The position numbers and the translations under genes were made by a program. A DNA stretch of 64,000 nucleotides. Origin: an uncultured Prevotellaceae bacterium (GTDB taxonomy: Bacteria > Bacteroidota > Bacteroidia > Bacteroidales > Bacteroidaceae). How positions within the stretch are numbered: the stretch's first letter is position 1; each line of letters begins with the position of its first letter. The notes under the pieces are model-generated. The model was not told the origin of the DNA. It was given only the letters and a program-made list of their open reading frames with translations, and made no database searches. Below are positions 31,289 to 39,799 of the stretch, in pieces. Where the stretch lies: NCBI GenBank assembly GCA_946415365.1, contig CAMKSE010000010.1:62001-126000 (forward strand), in the 5' to 3' direction.

Positions 31289-31954
31289 TTAAAGGCTTTC
31301 GATGAAGGTGCGGGTGACTTGGAAGGAGTGCTGGGCGATGGTGTCCCAGAAGTTGTGGTACTGGGAGGCGTCGGTGTCGCGCAGGGGGATGTCACTGATC
31401 ACACGGAACGAGATGAACGGTACCTTATATATATAGCATGTGTGGGCGATGGCGGCACTCTCCATATCGACGGCCTTGGCCTCGGGGAAGTGGCTGATGA
31501 TCTGGCGCATCTTCTCTTTCGTGTCCACGAACCAGTCACCGGTGACAATCAATCCAGGGTGGATTTTACAGTTTATAGTAGAGAGTTTATGGTTTATAGA
31601 CGACAATTCCTGTGCTTTGCGCAGGAGGTACGGGTCGACACCAAAGCGGGGGGGGAGGCCCTGCACCTGTCCGTAGATGGTGGTGTCGTCGATGGCCCTG
31701 CCACAATACACGTCGTGGTAGGCGAGTTCGGAACTTACCACCACGTCCTGCAGGTTGATGTCGTCGCCGTTGCCACCGGCACAACCGGAGGAGATGATGA
31801 CATCGGGTTTGTACTGGCGGATCATCTCCACTGTCTGGATGGCAGCATTCACGGTGGCGATGCCGCTCTTCTGGAGAATCACTTTGTCTTCGGGGAATAA
31901 TGGACGGAGCTGCTCCAGCTCCTTGTCCATCGCTACAATTATACCAATCTTCAT
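31289..31954 (-). CDS. 5'-methylthioadenosine/S-adenosylhomocysteine nucleosidase
   Basis: 221 residues. MKIGIIVAMDKELEQLRPLF is the canonical start, ISSGCAGG the core loop, GLIVTGDWFVD the GDxF motif and AVDMESAAIAHTC carries the catalytic ME.AA segment. It hydrolyses SAH and MTA to adenine plus the thio-ribose and feeds LuxS, whose gene is next on this strand. Odd feature: residues around SSINHKLSTINCK, before the GLIVTGD strand, are encoded by GTTTATAG-type repeat DNA (31566-31604) identical in kind to the intergenic repeat next to its start codon. This looks like a surface-loop insertion. Confidence 0.93.
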   Translation of the reverse strand: MKIGIIVAMDKELEQLRPLFPEDKVILQKSGIATVNAAIQTVEMIRQYKPDVIISSGCAGGNGDDINLQDVVVSSELAYHDVYCGRAIDDTTIYGQVQGLPPRFGVDPYLLRKAQELSSINHKLSTINCKIHPGLIVTGDWFVDTKEKMRQIISHFPEAKAVDMESAAIAHTCYIYKVPFISFRVISDIPLRDTDASQYHNFWDTIAQHSFQVTRTFIESL

Positions 31955-32022
31955 TGTTTAGAGTTTATTGTTTAGAGTTTATTGTTCATAGTTTATAGTT
32001 TATAGTTTATAGTTTAGAGTTT
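31955..32022. repeat. Tandem GTTTATAG/GTTTAGAG repeat
   Basis: About seven copies of a 7-9 bp unit fill the space between the nucleosidase start and the methyltransferase stop. The repeat also supplies the last codons of the methyltransferase (TLNYKL). Confidence 0.85.
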
Positions 32023-32833
32023 TCCTTTGTCGGACTGCCTCGTACATCAGGATGGCCGCAGAGACGCTGACGTTCAGGGAGTCGAGACGACCGAGCATGG
32101 GGATACGGATGTGTACGTCGGCAGCATCGCGCCACTGTTGGGAGAGACCGGTAGATTCGGTGCCCATGACAATGGCTGTGGCCTGACGCATGTCGTAGTC
32201 GTAATAGTCGTAGGCGTCCTGCAACTGAGCCGTGAGGATGCGTACCTTGTGCTCCTTGAGGAAGGCGATGCACTCTTTCGATGTGCAGACGGCCACGGGT
32301 ACGCTGAACACCCCTCCGATGCTGGCACGGATGAGGTTGGGGTTATAGAGGTCTGTCAGCGGGTCGCACACGATGACGGCATCCACGTTGGCAGCCTCTG
32401 CCGTGCGCAGGATAGCACCGAGGTTGCCGGGCTTCTCCACACTCTCGAGGACCACGATCAGCGGATTCTTATGCGCTGACAATTGGGTGCTGACGGCGGA
32501 GAGAGCGTGGTCCTTGCACTTGACCACAGCGATCATGCCTTCAGTACTGCCGCGATAGGCCATCTTCTCGTAGACTTGCGGTGAAACGTTATAGTTTATA
32601 GTTGATAGTTTATTGTTTATAGTTGATTTGCTGGCAAGCCCATTAAAACCGTCAGTGTAATCAACTGTAAACAATTCCACCACCTCGTACCCACAGGCGA
32701 TGCAGTGCCCGATCTCACGCTGCCCTTCCACCACGAAGAGTCCCTCTTCACGGCGAAGTGAGGACTTCTGTTGCAGGGCTGTGACGTGCTTCACTCGGGC
32801 GTTCTGAACGCTTGTAATGACATTTTCTTCCAT
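32000..32833 (-). CDS. TrmH/SpoU-family RNA 2'-O-methyltransferase
   Basis: 277 residues from ATG 32833; a longer frame would start upstream of the promoter box. An N-terminal substrate-binding domain (KHVTALQQKSSLRREEGLFV) precedes the SPOUT knot: LVESVEKPGNLGAILRTAEA (motif 1), IVCDPLTDLYNPNLIRASIG, IVMGTESTGLS (motif 2) and the C-terminal IPMLGRLDSLNVSVSAAIL (motif 3). Such enzymes methylate ribose in rRNA or tRNA; the exact target cannot be read. A KSTINNKLSTINYN insert at about residues 70-83 is encoded by GTTTATAG repeat DNA (32588-32631). Confidence 0.9.
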   Translation of the reverse strand: MEENVITSVQNARVKHVTALQQKSSLRREEGLFVVEGQREIGHCIACGYEVVELFTVDYTDGFNGLASKSTINNKLSTINYNVSPQVYEKMAYRGSTEGMIAVVKCKDHALSAVSTQLSAHKNPLIVVLESVEKPGNLGAILRTAEAANVDAVIVCDPLTDLYNPNLIRASIGGVFSVPVAVCTSKECIAFLKEHKVRILTAQLQDAYDYYDYDMRQATAIVMGTESTGLSQQWRDAADVHIRIPMLGRLDSLNVSVSAAILMYEAVRQRKTLNYKL

Positions 32834-32843
32834 AATTCGGATG

Positions 32844-32851
32844 CAAAGATA
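32844..32851 (-). promoter_or_regulatory. -7 box TATCTTTG (minus strand) of the methyltransferase
   Basis: CAAAGATA on the plus strand. It lies 11 bp from the ATG, so the transcript would have almost no leader. Confidence 0.55.
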
Positions 32852-32926
32852 CTGTTTTTTCTGAGACAAAAGAACAAAAGGAACAAAAATAATATGTTCT
32901 TATGTTCTTATGTCTAAAAATTTTCG

Positions 32927-32934
32927 TAATTTTG
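32927..32934 (+). promoter_or_regulatory. -7 box TAATTTTG of the yfhO-like gene
   Basis: TAnnTTTG match 28 bp upstream of ATG 32962, divergent from the minus-strand promoter at 32844. Confidence 0.6.
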
Positions 32935-32961
32935 CACGCAGAATCAAAATAATAATGTTCA

Positions 32962-35478
32962 ATGTTGAATCTTCAATCAACCATCAAGCGATGTCTGCCT
33001 GATCTGCTGGCAGTGCTGTTGTTTGCCGTTCTGGCGTTTGCTTATTTCTTCCCGGCCGACCTGGAGGGGAGGATCCTGTTCCGTCACGATGCCTCTGCAG
33101 GCCGTGGTGCCGGACAGGAGGGCATGGCGTATCTGGAGAAGACGGGTGAGCGTACGCGTTGGACAAATGCCCTGTTCTGTGGCATGCCGACGTACCAGAT
33201 GGCTCCGTCGTACGGATCGACCAACCTGTTGATGAAGGTGACTGACGCCTATCATCTCTGGCTGCCGGAGAACGTGTGGTACGTATTTGCCTATCTGCTG
33301 GGGTTCTATATCCTGCTGAGGGCCTTCGACTTCCGTCAGCATCTGGCGGCACTGGGGAGTATCCTCTGGGCTTTCTCCACCTATTTCCTGATCATCATTG
33401 CCGCCGGACATATCTGGAAGGTGTGGGCGCTGGCCTACCTGCCGCCGATGATAGCGGGTATGGTGCTTGCCTACCGGGGGAAATACCTGTGGGGATTCTT
33501 GTTGATGGCGATATTCACGGCGTTTGAGATCAATGCCAACCATGTGCAGATGACCTATTACTATCTGTTCATCATCCTGTTCATCGCCCTGGCCTGGCTG
33601 GTGGAGTCCATCCGAAAGCACCAGATGGCGCACTTCCTGAAAGCGATGGCTGTCTGTATCGCTGGAGCGGCTATCGGCGTGTGCATCAATCTCTCGAACC
33701 TCTACCATACCTGGCAGTACAGCAAGGAGTCGATGCGTGGGAAGAGTGAGCTGGTGAAGGAGAACACGGCGAACCAGACGAACAGTGGTCTGGAGCGCGA
33801 CTATATCACACAGTGGAGCTATGGCATCGGGGAGACGTGGACACTGCTCATCCCGAACACGAAGGGTGGGGCCTCGGTGCCACTGACCCTGAATGAAACG
33901 GCCATGGCCCATGCCGACGCCAATTATCAGTATATCTATCAGCAGCTGCCGCAGTACTGGGGGGAACAGCCCGGTACCAGTGGACCGGTCTATGTGGGGG
34001 CCTTCGTGGTGTTCCTCTTCGTCCTCGGACTGTTTATCGTGAAAGGTCCGTTGAAGTGGGCCCTGCTGGCTGCGACCATCTTGTCGATACTGCTGTCGTG
34101 GGGAAAGAACTTCATGGGCCTGACGGACTTCTTCATCGACTATGTGCCGATGTATGCGAAGTTCAGGACGGTGGCGTCGATCCTCGTGATAGCGGAGTTC
34201 ACCATCCCGCTGCTCGCCATGCTGGCACTGAAGAAACTCCTGGAGGAGCCTGAGCAGATGAAGCCGAGGATGAAATATGTGGGCATCTCGTTCCTGTTGA
34301 CGGGGGGTATCGCCATGTTGTTCTCGCTGATGCCTGATGCCTTCTTCAGCAGTTTCATCTCGACGAGTGAGATGCAGGCGTTGAAGAGTCTTCCCGCAGA
34401 GCACATACAGCCCATCATGGCCAATCTTACGGAGATGCGTCAGGCGATGTTCACCAGTGACTGTCTGCGCTCGTTCTATATCATTCTGGCAGGTACGGGT
34501 ATCCTGTTGGCTGTGGCCTTCGGTAAGTTGAAGAAGGCGTATGCCGTGGGCATCATCCTGGTGCTCTGTCTGGTTGATTTGTGGACGGTAAACAAACGTT
34601 ACCTGAACGACGAGATGTTTGTGCCGGCGTCGGAACGGGAGGCACCGCAGCAGAAGACACAGACCGACGAGCTGATCCTGCGTGACCAGAGTCTGGACTA
34701 TCGGGTGCTGAACCTGGCCTCGAATACCTTCAACGAGAACGAGACCAGCTTCTATCATAAGAGTATCGGCGGCTATCATGCTGCGAAGCTGAGACGTTAT
34801 CAGGAGGTGGTGGAACGCTACATCAATCCGGAGATGCAAAGGCTGTACAAGTCGGTCTCTGAGGCTGCGGGGGATATGACTCAGGTGAAGGGCGACAGTA
34901 TCTTCCCCGTGCTCAATATGCTGAACGCCAAGTACTTCATCTTCCCGCTGGAGGGTGGACAGACCGTACCCATACAGAATCCCTATGTCTATGGCAATGC
35001 CTGGTTCGTGGACGAACTGCGTTATGTGGATGACGCCAATCAGGAGATGGACGCCCTGGGACAACTCGACCTGCGCCATCAGGCTGTGGCCGACGCGAAG
35101 TTCAAGGAACAGCTGGGAGAGGCTGTCGTGCAGGATACGGCCAGCGTGGTCAGCATCACGGCCTATGAGCCTAACCGTCTGACTTATGACGTGAATACGG
35201 GTAAGGGCGGTGTGCTGGTGTTCTCTGAGATCTACTATCCCGGATGGACGGCTACCGTAGACGGTCAGCCCGTGGAACTGGGACGTGTGGACTATCTCCT
35301 GCGGGCCATGCAGATCGCTCCGGGACGACATCAGGTGGAACTGTCGTTCTTCCCGAAGTCGGTGAATACCACGGAAACATTTGCCTATGCGGCCTATGGC
35401 GTCCTGATCCTGGTGCTGTTGGGTGCCGGGTTCATGGAATACCGTCGGCGACAAAAGAAATCATCCGTTTCAGCGTGA
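32962..35478 (+). CDS. YfhO-family multi-spanning membrane protein
   Basis: 838 residues. About a dozen hydrophobic helices (for example DLLAVLLFAVLAFAYFFPAD, YVFAYLLGFYILLRAF, ILSILLSWGKNFMGLTDFF) are followed by a large extracytoplasmic region and a final C-terminal helix (FAYAAYGVLILVLLGAGF). The ending TYDVNTGKGGVLVFSEIYYP and GWTATVDGQPV is the characteristic YfhO C-terminal sandwich. Members are GT-C-like proteins implicated in lipoteichoic acid or polymer glycosylation in Firmicutes; the role in Bacteroidetes is unclear. The stop overlaps the GTG start of fkp, so a link to surface glycan synthesis is plausible. The opposite strand is open for 825 codons here, an effect of codon bias. 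Confidence 0.85.
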   Translation: MLNLQSTIKRCLPDLLAVLLFAVLAFAYFFPADLEGRILFRHDASAGRGAGQEGMAYLEKTGERTRWTNALFCGMPTYQMAPSYGSTNLLMKVTDAYHLWLPENVWYVFAYLLGFYILLRAFDFRQHLAALGSILWAFSTYFLIIIAAGHIWKVWALAYLPPMIAGMVLAYRGKYLWGFLLMAIFTAFEINANHVQMTYYYLFIILFIALAWLVESIRKHQMAHFLKAMAVCIAGAAIGVCINLSNLYHTWQYSKESMRGKSELVKENTANQTNSGLERDYITQWSYGIGETWTLLIPNTKGGASVPLTLNETAMAHADANYQYIYQQLPQYWGEQPGTSGPVYVGAFVVFLFVLGLFIVKGPLKWALLAATILSILLSWGKNFMGLTDFFIDYVPMYAKFRTVASILVIAEFTIPLLAMLALKKLLEEPEQMKPRMKYVGISFLLTGGIAMLFSLMPDAFFSSFISTSEMQALKSLPAEHIQPIMANLTEMRQAMFTSDCLRSFYIILAGTGILLAVAFGKLKKAYAVGIILVLCLVDLWTVNKRYLNDEMFVPASEREAPQQKTQTDELILRDQSLDYRVLNLASNTFNENETSFYHKSIGGYHAAKLRRYQEVVERYINPEMQRLYKSVSEAAGDMTQVKGDSIFPVLNMLNAKYFIFPLEGGQTVPIQNPYVYGNAWFVDELRYVDDANQEMDALGQLDLRHQAVADAKFKEQLGEAVVQDTASVVSITAYEPNRLTYDVNTGKGGVLVFSEIYYPGWTATVDGQPVELGRVDYLLRAMQIAPGRHQVELSFFPKSVNTTETFAYAAYGVLILVLLGAGFMEYRRRQKKSSVSA

Positions 35479-37982
35479 AGAAACTGTTGTCGCTGCCACC
35501 GAATCTCGTCGGCTGTTTCCATGAGGTGACGGGACTGAGTACAGAGGCGTATTTCTGTACCTGTGATCCCATCGGGCAACGTCTCGGCAGTGGGGGAGGA
35601 ACCGTCTGGTTGCTGGAGGAGGCCTGGAGGCAGGAGAGAAGGAGTCAGGAGTTTGGGGCGTGGCTCGCGAAGGAAAAGAGGATCTTGATCCATGCCGGTG
35701 GACAGAGTAAGCGTCTGCCGGGATATGCGGTGTCAGGGAAGGTGCTGATACCGCTGCCCGTGTTCCCCTGGGAACGGGGTCAGCGACGCTCGCAGGATCT
35801 GTTGGGGGTGCAACTGCCGCTCTATGAGCAGATGATGGCAGCAGCGCCTGAGGGTATCCATACGATGGTGGTCAGCGGTGATGTGCTCATCCGGGCCACA
35901 CAGCCGTTGCAGCCTGTTCCTGAGGCGGATGTCGTGTGTTACGGCCTCTGGCTCGATGCTTCGGTGGCGAAGAATCATGGTGTCTTTGTCAGCAGTCGGC
36001 GTACGCCCTCTGTGCTGAAGCAGATGCTCCAGAAGCCATCGGTTGAGACGCTCACGGAACTGGAGCGCGATCATCTCTGTCTGACGGATATCGGGGTATG
36101 GATGCTCAGCGATCGGGCTGTGGCGCTGCTCGCGCAGCGCGCTAGGGGGACTAGTCAAACTAGTCATACTAGTTATACTAGTTATCCTAGTCAAACTAGT
36201 CTTAGGGAATATGATCTTTATGGCGAATTTGGCTGTGCCCTCGGGACAGAGCCGACGAAGCCTGATGACGAGATTTCCAGCCTGAAGGTTGCGATAGTGC
36301 CTTTGGCGGGCGGGGAGTTCTATCATTTCGGCACCTCGCGGGAGATTATCTCCTCGACGGTGAAACTACAGAACCCCGTCAACGACGAGTGCGAGAGCAG
36401 GCCTCCCGACGGTCAACCTCATCCGAGCATCATCGTGCAGAATGCCTTGGTGGAGATCCCGTTCACGGAGGAGAATAATCATATATGGATCGAGAACAGT
36501 CATATCGGTAGTCGGTGGCATCTGACCCATGACCATATCATTACGGGTGTGCCGGAGAACGACTGGGAGATCAGTCTGGAGCCTGGGGAGTGTATCGATG
36601 TCACACCGGTAGGCGAGCAGGACTATGAGGTGCGCCGCTATCGGATCGATGAGCCTCAGAACAGCAATGAACTGGCGGAGCGTGCCAACCTGCGCCGACT
36701 CTTTGACCAGCGTCGTGGGTTCCGTCAACAGTGTGCGATGGACCGTATCCACGATGCCATGTTCCGTGGGGATAGTGACAGGGCGTTCGCCCTGCTCCGT
36801 GAGGGATTGTTACAGAGGGACGGTTCTTTTGTTACATCGCGCGATGTAACAAAAGAACCGTCCCTCTGTGTCTGTCACGACCAGATGGTGTGTGGACGCA
36901 GTCCTGTGAGAATCGATATCGCCGGTGGATGGACAGATACGCCGCCTTACTGTCTGATGGAGGGTGGCTGTGTCATTAACTTCGCCATCGAACTGAATGG
37001 TCAGCCGCCGTTGCAGGTGTATGTCAAGCCGTCAAAGGCGTATCGTATTGTACTCCGTAGTATCGATCTCGGGGCGATGGAGGTGGTTGAGACCTCGGCG
37101 CAGCTGATGGACTTTATGCACGTCGGCTCGCCCTTCTCCATTCCCAAGGCTGCCCTCGTGCTCGCCGGCTTCGGTTCATCCGGCGATGATGGTTCCTTGT
37201 CACTGAAATCCCAGCTTGAGGCCTTCGGTTCAGGCATAGAACTGACGTTGCTCTCGGCCGTTCCTGCAGGCAGTGGCCTTGGCACCAGCAGTATCCTCGC
37301 TGCCACGGTCTTAGGGGCACTGAATGATTTCTGTGGCCTGGGCTGGGACAAGAACGAGATCGGCCATCGTACGCTGATGCTGGAACAGATGCTGACTACG
37401 GGCGGTGGCTGGCAGGATCAGTTCGGTGGTGTGCTGGCTGGCGTGAAGTTGTTGCAGACGAGTAGGGGATTCGAACAGAACCCGTCGGTGAGATGGCTGC
37501 CAGACGACTTATGGACGCTGCCCGAGTATCAGGCTTGTCACCTATTATATTATACGGGCATCACGCGTACGGCCAAGCAGATCTTGGCGGAGATCGTACG
37601 GCGGATGTTCCTGAAGGATGATGCCGAGCTGCGTCTGCTCCGGGAGATGAAGGCGCACACGATGGAGATGTGCGAGGCGATTCAATGTAACGATTTCAGT
37701 AGGATGGGACTGCTGATGCGTAGGACGTGGCAGCAGAACCAGGCGCTCGACAGGGGGACGAATCCTGCAGCTATCGCTGCCCTGACGGCTCTCATCGATG
37801 ATCTCTGCCTTGGCTATAAGCTTCCCGGAGCCGGTGGTGGCGGTTATCTCTATATGGTGGCGAAAGATTCTGAGGCGGCGCTCCGTATCAGACAGATCCT
37901 CACGGAGCACCGTCAGAACCTTAATGCCCGGTTTGTGGAGATGGCCATCTCTACAACCGGCCTCCAGATCAGCAGGAGCTAG
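35475..37982 (+). CDS. fkp: Bifunctional L-fucokinase / L-fucose-1-phosphate guanylyltransferase
   Basis: 835 residues from GTG 35475, chosen because it gives VKKLLSLPPNLVG, the normal Fkp beginning, and overlaps the upstream stop; the frame is open farther upstream only by chance. The N-terminal pyrophosphorylase has the nucleotide loop IHAGGQSKRLPG and a KVLIPLP. The C-terminal GHMP kinase has GGWTDTPPYCLMEGG and VPAGSGLGTSS (about 596-606). Fkp converts L-fucose to GDP-fucose for capsule and glycoprotein fucosylation. It is shorter than the roughly 950-residue Bacteroides enzyme. Three repeat insertions lie in frame: a TSx tandem (226-243), a 58-bp palindrome (about 446-465), and a GGAGTCA-type stretch (about 53-59). 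The reading frame is intact. Confidence 0.93.
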   Translation: MKKLLSLPPNLVGCFHEVTGLSTEAYFCTCDPIGQRLGSGGGTVWLLEEAWRQERRSQEFGAWLAKEKRILIHAGGQSKRLPGYAVSGKVLIPLPVFPWERGQRRSQDLLGVQLPLYEQMMAAAPEGIHTMVVSGDVLIRATQPLQPVPEADVVCYGLWLDASVAKNHGVFVSSRRTPSVLKQMLQKPSVETLTELERDHLCLTDIGVWMLSDRAVALLAQRARGTSQTSHTSYTSYPSQTSLREYDLYGEFGCALGTEPTKPDDEISSLKVAIVPLAGGEFYHFGTSREIISSTVKLQNPVNDECESRPPDGQPHPSIIVQNALVEIPFTEENNHIWIENSHIGSRWHLTHDHIITGVPENDWEISLEPGECIDVTPVGEQDYEVRRYRIDEPQNSNELAERANLRRLFDQRRGFRQQCAMDRIHDAMFRGDSDRAFALLREGLLQRDGSFVTSRDVTKEPSLCVCHDQMVCGRSPVRIDIAGGWTDTPPYCLMEGGCVINFAIELNGQPPLQVYVKPSKAYRIVLRSIDLGAMEVVETSAQLMDFMHVGSPFSIPKAALVLAGFGSSGDDGSLSLKSQLEAFGSGIELTLLSAVPAGSGLGTSSILAATVLGALNDFCGLGWDKNEIGHRTLMLEQMLTTGGGWQDQFGGVLAGVKLLQTSRGFEQNPSVRWLPDDLWTLPEYQACHLLYYTGITRTAKQILAEIVRRMFLKDDAELRLLREMKAHTMEMCEAIQCNDFSRMGLLMRRTWQQNQALDRGTNPAAIAALTALIDDLCLGYKLPGAGGGGYLYMVAKDSEAALRIRQILTEHRQNLNARFVEMAISTTGLQISRS
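36150..36203. repeat. ACTAGTnnn tandem repeat inside fkp
   Basis: Six 9-bp units (ACTAGTCAA, ACTAGTCAT, ACTAGTTAT twice, CCTAGTCAA, ACTAGTCTT), in frame, encoding TSQ TSH TSY TSY PSQ TSL. The same unit is found at 37983-38054 and 39099-39179. Confidence 0.95.
36812..36869. repeat. 58-bp perfect palindrome inside fkp
   Basis: Arms 36812-36840 and 36841-36869 are exact reverse complements with no spacer (start ACAGAGGGACGGTTCTTTTG, centre ATCGCGCGAT). It is in frame and encodes about 20 residues between the two Fkp domains. It looks like a REP or MITE-type insertion. Confidence 0.95.
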
Positions 37983-38054
37983 ACTAGTAAGGCTAGTCAA
38001 ACTAGTGGGACTAGTCGGACTAGTTTAACTAGTTTTACTAGCGTTTCTAGCTCT
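37983..38054. repeat. ACTAGTnnn tandem repeat between convergent genes
   Basis: About eight 9-bp units. The TAG stop of fkp (37980-37982) and the TAG stop of the converging gene (38047-38049) fall in or beside CTAG units of the repeat. Confidence 0.9.
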
Positions 38055-38760
38055 GTAGTTTGCCTTTGATGAGCTCTTTTAGATACTCGATCTCGGTTTG
38101 AAGGCGGGCGTTTTCTGATTTGAGTTGAGCTATCTCGCGATCCTTGGCATCTATTGTGGCCTTCTGAATATTGCGATAGCCAAGTCGGGCTGCCGTCATA
38201 CGTTCCCGGATACCGCCGTTCTCAATAAAGTCCTGTTCCAGCCAAGACTCATAACTCTTCATCATCTTGTCGACATAGTGACAAAGTGACAGGGCAGTGT
38301 TAGCCATTTCCTCATCATCCCATCGGTTGAAGAAGGGCTGGTATTCTTCCAATTTGTTATGCCGCTGGCAGAATCTTAGCAGATTGTCGTAGCGGTCGTG
38401 TCCTTTTTGCCAGCGGGCTAGTCTGTGCGATAGCAGATAGTCTTCATAGTCTTCCCGGAGTTCTTTTAAAGAGGCACGTGCGACATTGATGAGCTTCAGT
38501 TCTAACTCCATCGATGTGACACCATCAGCCATCCCTTCTACGATGTTCTGCTTGCCAGAGCGTGCTGCCTGTACCATCTGGTCTACGGTGCGATCTCCGT
38601 ATTTGGCCAAAAAACGGGAGGTAAATACATAAGTCATCTGGTAGAGGACGACGGTCTTCTGGTAGAACCATAGTTCTTCCCAGTTTTTCTCCTTGCGGAG
38701 TACAACATCAATCATTGCTGCTGCCTCCGTCGGGTTCTTTTGTTCATTTTGGTGTGTCAT
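38047..38760 (-). CDS. Four-helix-bundle (rRNA-intervening-sequence-like) protein
   Basis: 237 residues from ATG 38760; the longer frame to 38970 runs antisense through the GSCFA gene. NWEELWFYQKTVVLYQMTYV, VQAARSGKQNIVEGMADG and ELREDYEDYLLSHRLARW form the four-helix-bundle domain (S23/IVS-like with a suffix domain) common in Prevotella. A coiled coil ends the protein (REIAQLKSENARLQTEIEYL). These proteins are often encoded within rRNA intervening sequences or as free copies; biochemical function is unknown. It follows the GSCFA gene on the same strand with a 32-bp gap containing GAATGTCTTT repeats. Confidence 0.8.
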   Translation of the reverse strand: MTHQNEQKNPTEAAAMIDVVLRKEKNWEELWFYQKTVVLYQMTYVFTSRFLAKYGDRTVDQMVQAARSGKQNIVEGMADGVTSMELELKLINVARASLKELREDYEDYLLSHRLARWQKGHDRYDNLLRFCQRHNKLEEYQPFFNRWDDEEMANTALSLCHYVDKMMKSYESWLEQDFIENGGIRERMTAARLGYRNIQKATIDAKDREIAQLKSENARLQTEIEYLKELIKGKLQS

Positions 38761-38792
38761 AATAATAGTATTTAAAGTTGAATGTCTTTTAT

Positions 38793-39683
38793 TTAAAGAT
38801 GAATGTCTTTCAGCTTGGGGTATTTGTCTTGCAGGGCCTTCAGACGGATTTGGGTCTGGGCCATGAAGTGACGGTATTCTTCTGACTCGGGATGGAAGGG
38901 ACGGTGTGACAAGGCCTGTCTGATGGGGCGCCACTCTTCCATAAATGATTTGGCCTCGGGGCTGAAGCACCAGGCCGTCAGACGCTCCCAGATGTAATCG
39001 ACAGCCTGTTCTGAGGGATGCAGCATGTCGGCGGCATAGAAACGGTAATCGCGAAGCTCATCCATCAGAAGCTCGTAGGCGGGGAAATAGATAGAGGGGC
39101 TAGTAAGACTAGTTTGACTAGTTGGACTAGTGAGACTAGTTTGACTAGTGGGACTAGTTTTGCTAGTTTGGCTAGTTGCGAGGAGGAGGGTGGCTTTGGA
39201 GAGCTGGCTCTCGTGATAACCGTATTTGCGGTAGCGGATGGGACTGATGGTCAGGATCACCTGCACCTCGGGATTGTGCGACTGCAGCAGGTCGACCGTT
39301 TTCCTCAGATAGTCGCTACATTGGCTGACTGTTAACACCTCTTCCTGGAATAGTGAGGCAGGACGTTTCTCGCAGTTGTCGACAATCTCGCCTGTATCCT
39401 TCAGACGATAGATATGGTTCGTTCCCAACGTCAGGAACACGATGCGCGGAATGGCAGGGGACGTCTCATCAGAAGAACGGGATGACAGCAGGCGCTCAAT
39501 GGTGTGCAGGATACTGGCAGGGTTGTACATCGTGCCGTAGGGATTCGAGATGACGGGAAAGCCGTTCTCCTTGAATTTCCGTCCTATCCCGTTGGCGAAG
39601 CACGAGCCAACCAACAGTATCTCCTCACAGGGCCTGATCTCAAAGGTGGCATGAGGTATATCGACAATCGTTCTGAACTCCAT
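38793..39683 (-). CDS. GSCFA-domain (SGNH-hydrolase-like) protein
   Basis: 296 residues. LLVGSCFANGIGRKFKENGF and SNPYGTMYNPASI are the defining GSCFA blocks, followed by VFLTLGTNHIYRLKDTGEIV and VILTISPIRY, with DMLHPSEQAVDYIWERL carrying the catalytic-type D..H. The family is found mainly in Bacteroidetes and resembles SGNH esterases; the substrate is unknown. A run of TSx tripeptides (about residues 169-195) encoded by ACTAGTnnn repeat DNA interrupts the domain before the PAYELLMDELRDYRFYA block, in frame. It has its own promoter at 39701, divergent from murF. Confidence 0.85.
   Translation of the reverse strand: MEFRTIVDIPHATFEIRPCEEILLVGSCFANGIGRKFKENGFPVISNPYGTMYNPASILHTIERLLSSRSSDETSPAIPRIVFLTLGTNHIYRLKDTGEIVDNCEKRPASLFQEEVLTVSQCSDYLRKTVDLLQSHNPEVQVILTISPIRYRKYGYHESQLSKATLLLATSQTSKTSPTSQTSLTSPTSQTSLTSPSIYFPAYELLMDELRDYRFYAADMLHPSEQAVDYIWERLTAWCFSPEAKSFMEEWRPIRQALSHRPFHPESEEYRHFMAQTQIRLKALQDKYPKLKDIHL
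39099..39179. repeat. ACTAGTnnn tandem repeat inside the GSCFA gene
   Basis: Nine 9-bp units; read on the minus strand they encode TS followed by a variable residue (Q, K, P, L). Same family as 36150-36203 and 37983-38054. Confidence 0.95.
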
Positions 39684-39700
39684 AATACCAAAATCTACTG

Positions 39701-39708
39701 CAAAGATA
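39701..39708 (-). promoter_or_regulatory. -7 box TATCTTTG (minus) of the GSCFA gene
   Basis: CAAAGATA on the plus strand, 17 bp from the start codon. Confidence 0.6.
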
Positions 39709-39771
39709 GTGTAAAAAAGGATAAATACAAAGAAAAAAGATAAATATGTGTCCCAATTCAGTCTTTTTTGC

Positions 39772-39779
39772 TACCTTTG
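39772..39779 (+). promoter_or_regulatory. -7 box TACCTTTG of murF-alr
   Basis: TAnnTTTG match 20 bp upstream of ATG 39800. Confidence 0.65.
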
Positions 39780-39799
39780 CACTATAAAAAACAGTAAGA

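Noticed and set aside
32977..35454. An 825-codon open frame antisense to the yfhO-like gene
   Set aside because: The composition is Arg/His/Gln-rich without domains, as expected for the complement of a codon-biased gene; the sense frame has clear membrane helices and a family signature.
35244..35474. Upstream extension of the fkp frame
   Set aside because: These codons run through the conserved YfhO C terminus in another frame; GTG 35475 gives the normal Fkp N terminus.
38761..38970. N-terminal extension of the four-helix-bundle protein up to 38970
   Set aside because: It would overlap the conserved C terminus of the GSCFA gene on the same strand; the ATG at 38760 gives the family start.
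36150..39179. ACTAGTnnn arrays as CRISPR
   Set aside because: The unit is 9 bp with a 3-bp variable part, far too short for repeats and spacers, and no cas genes are present.
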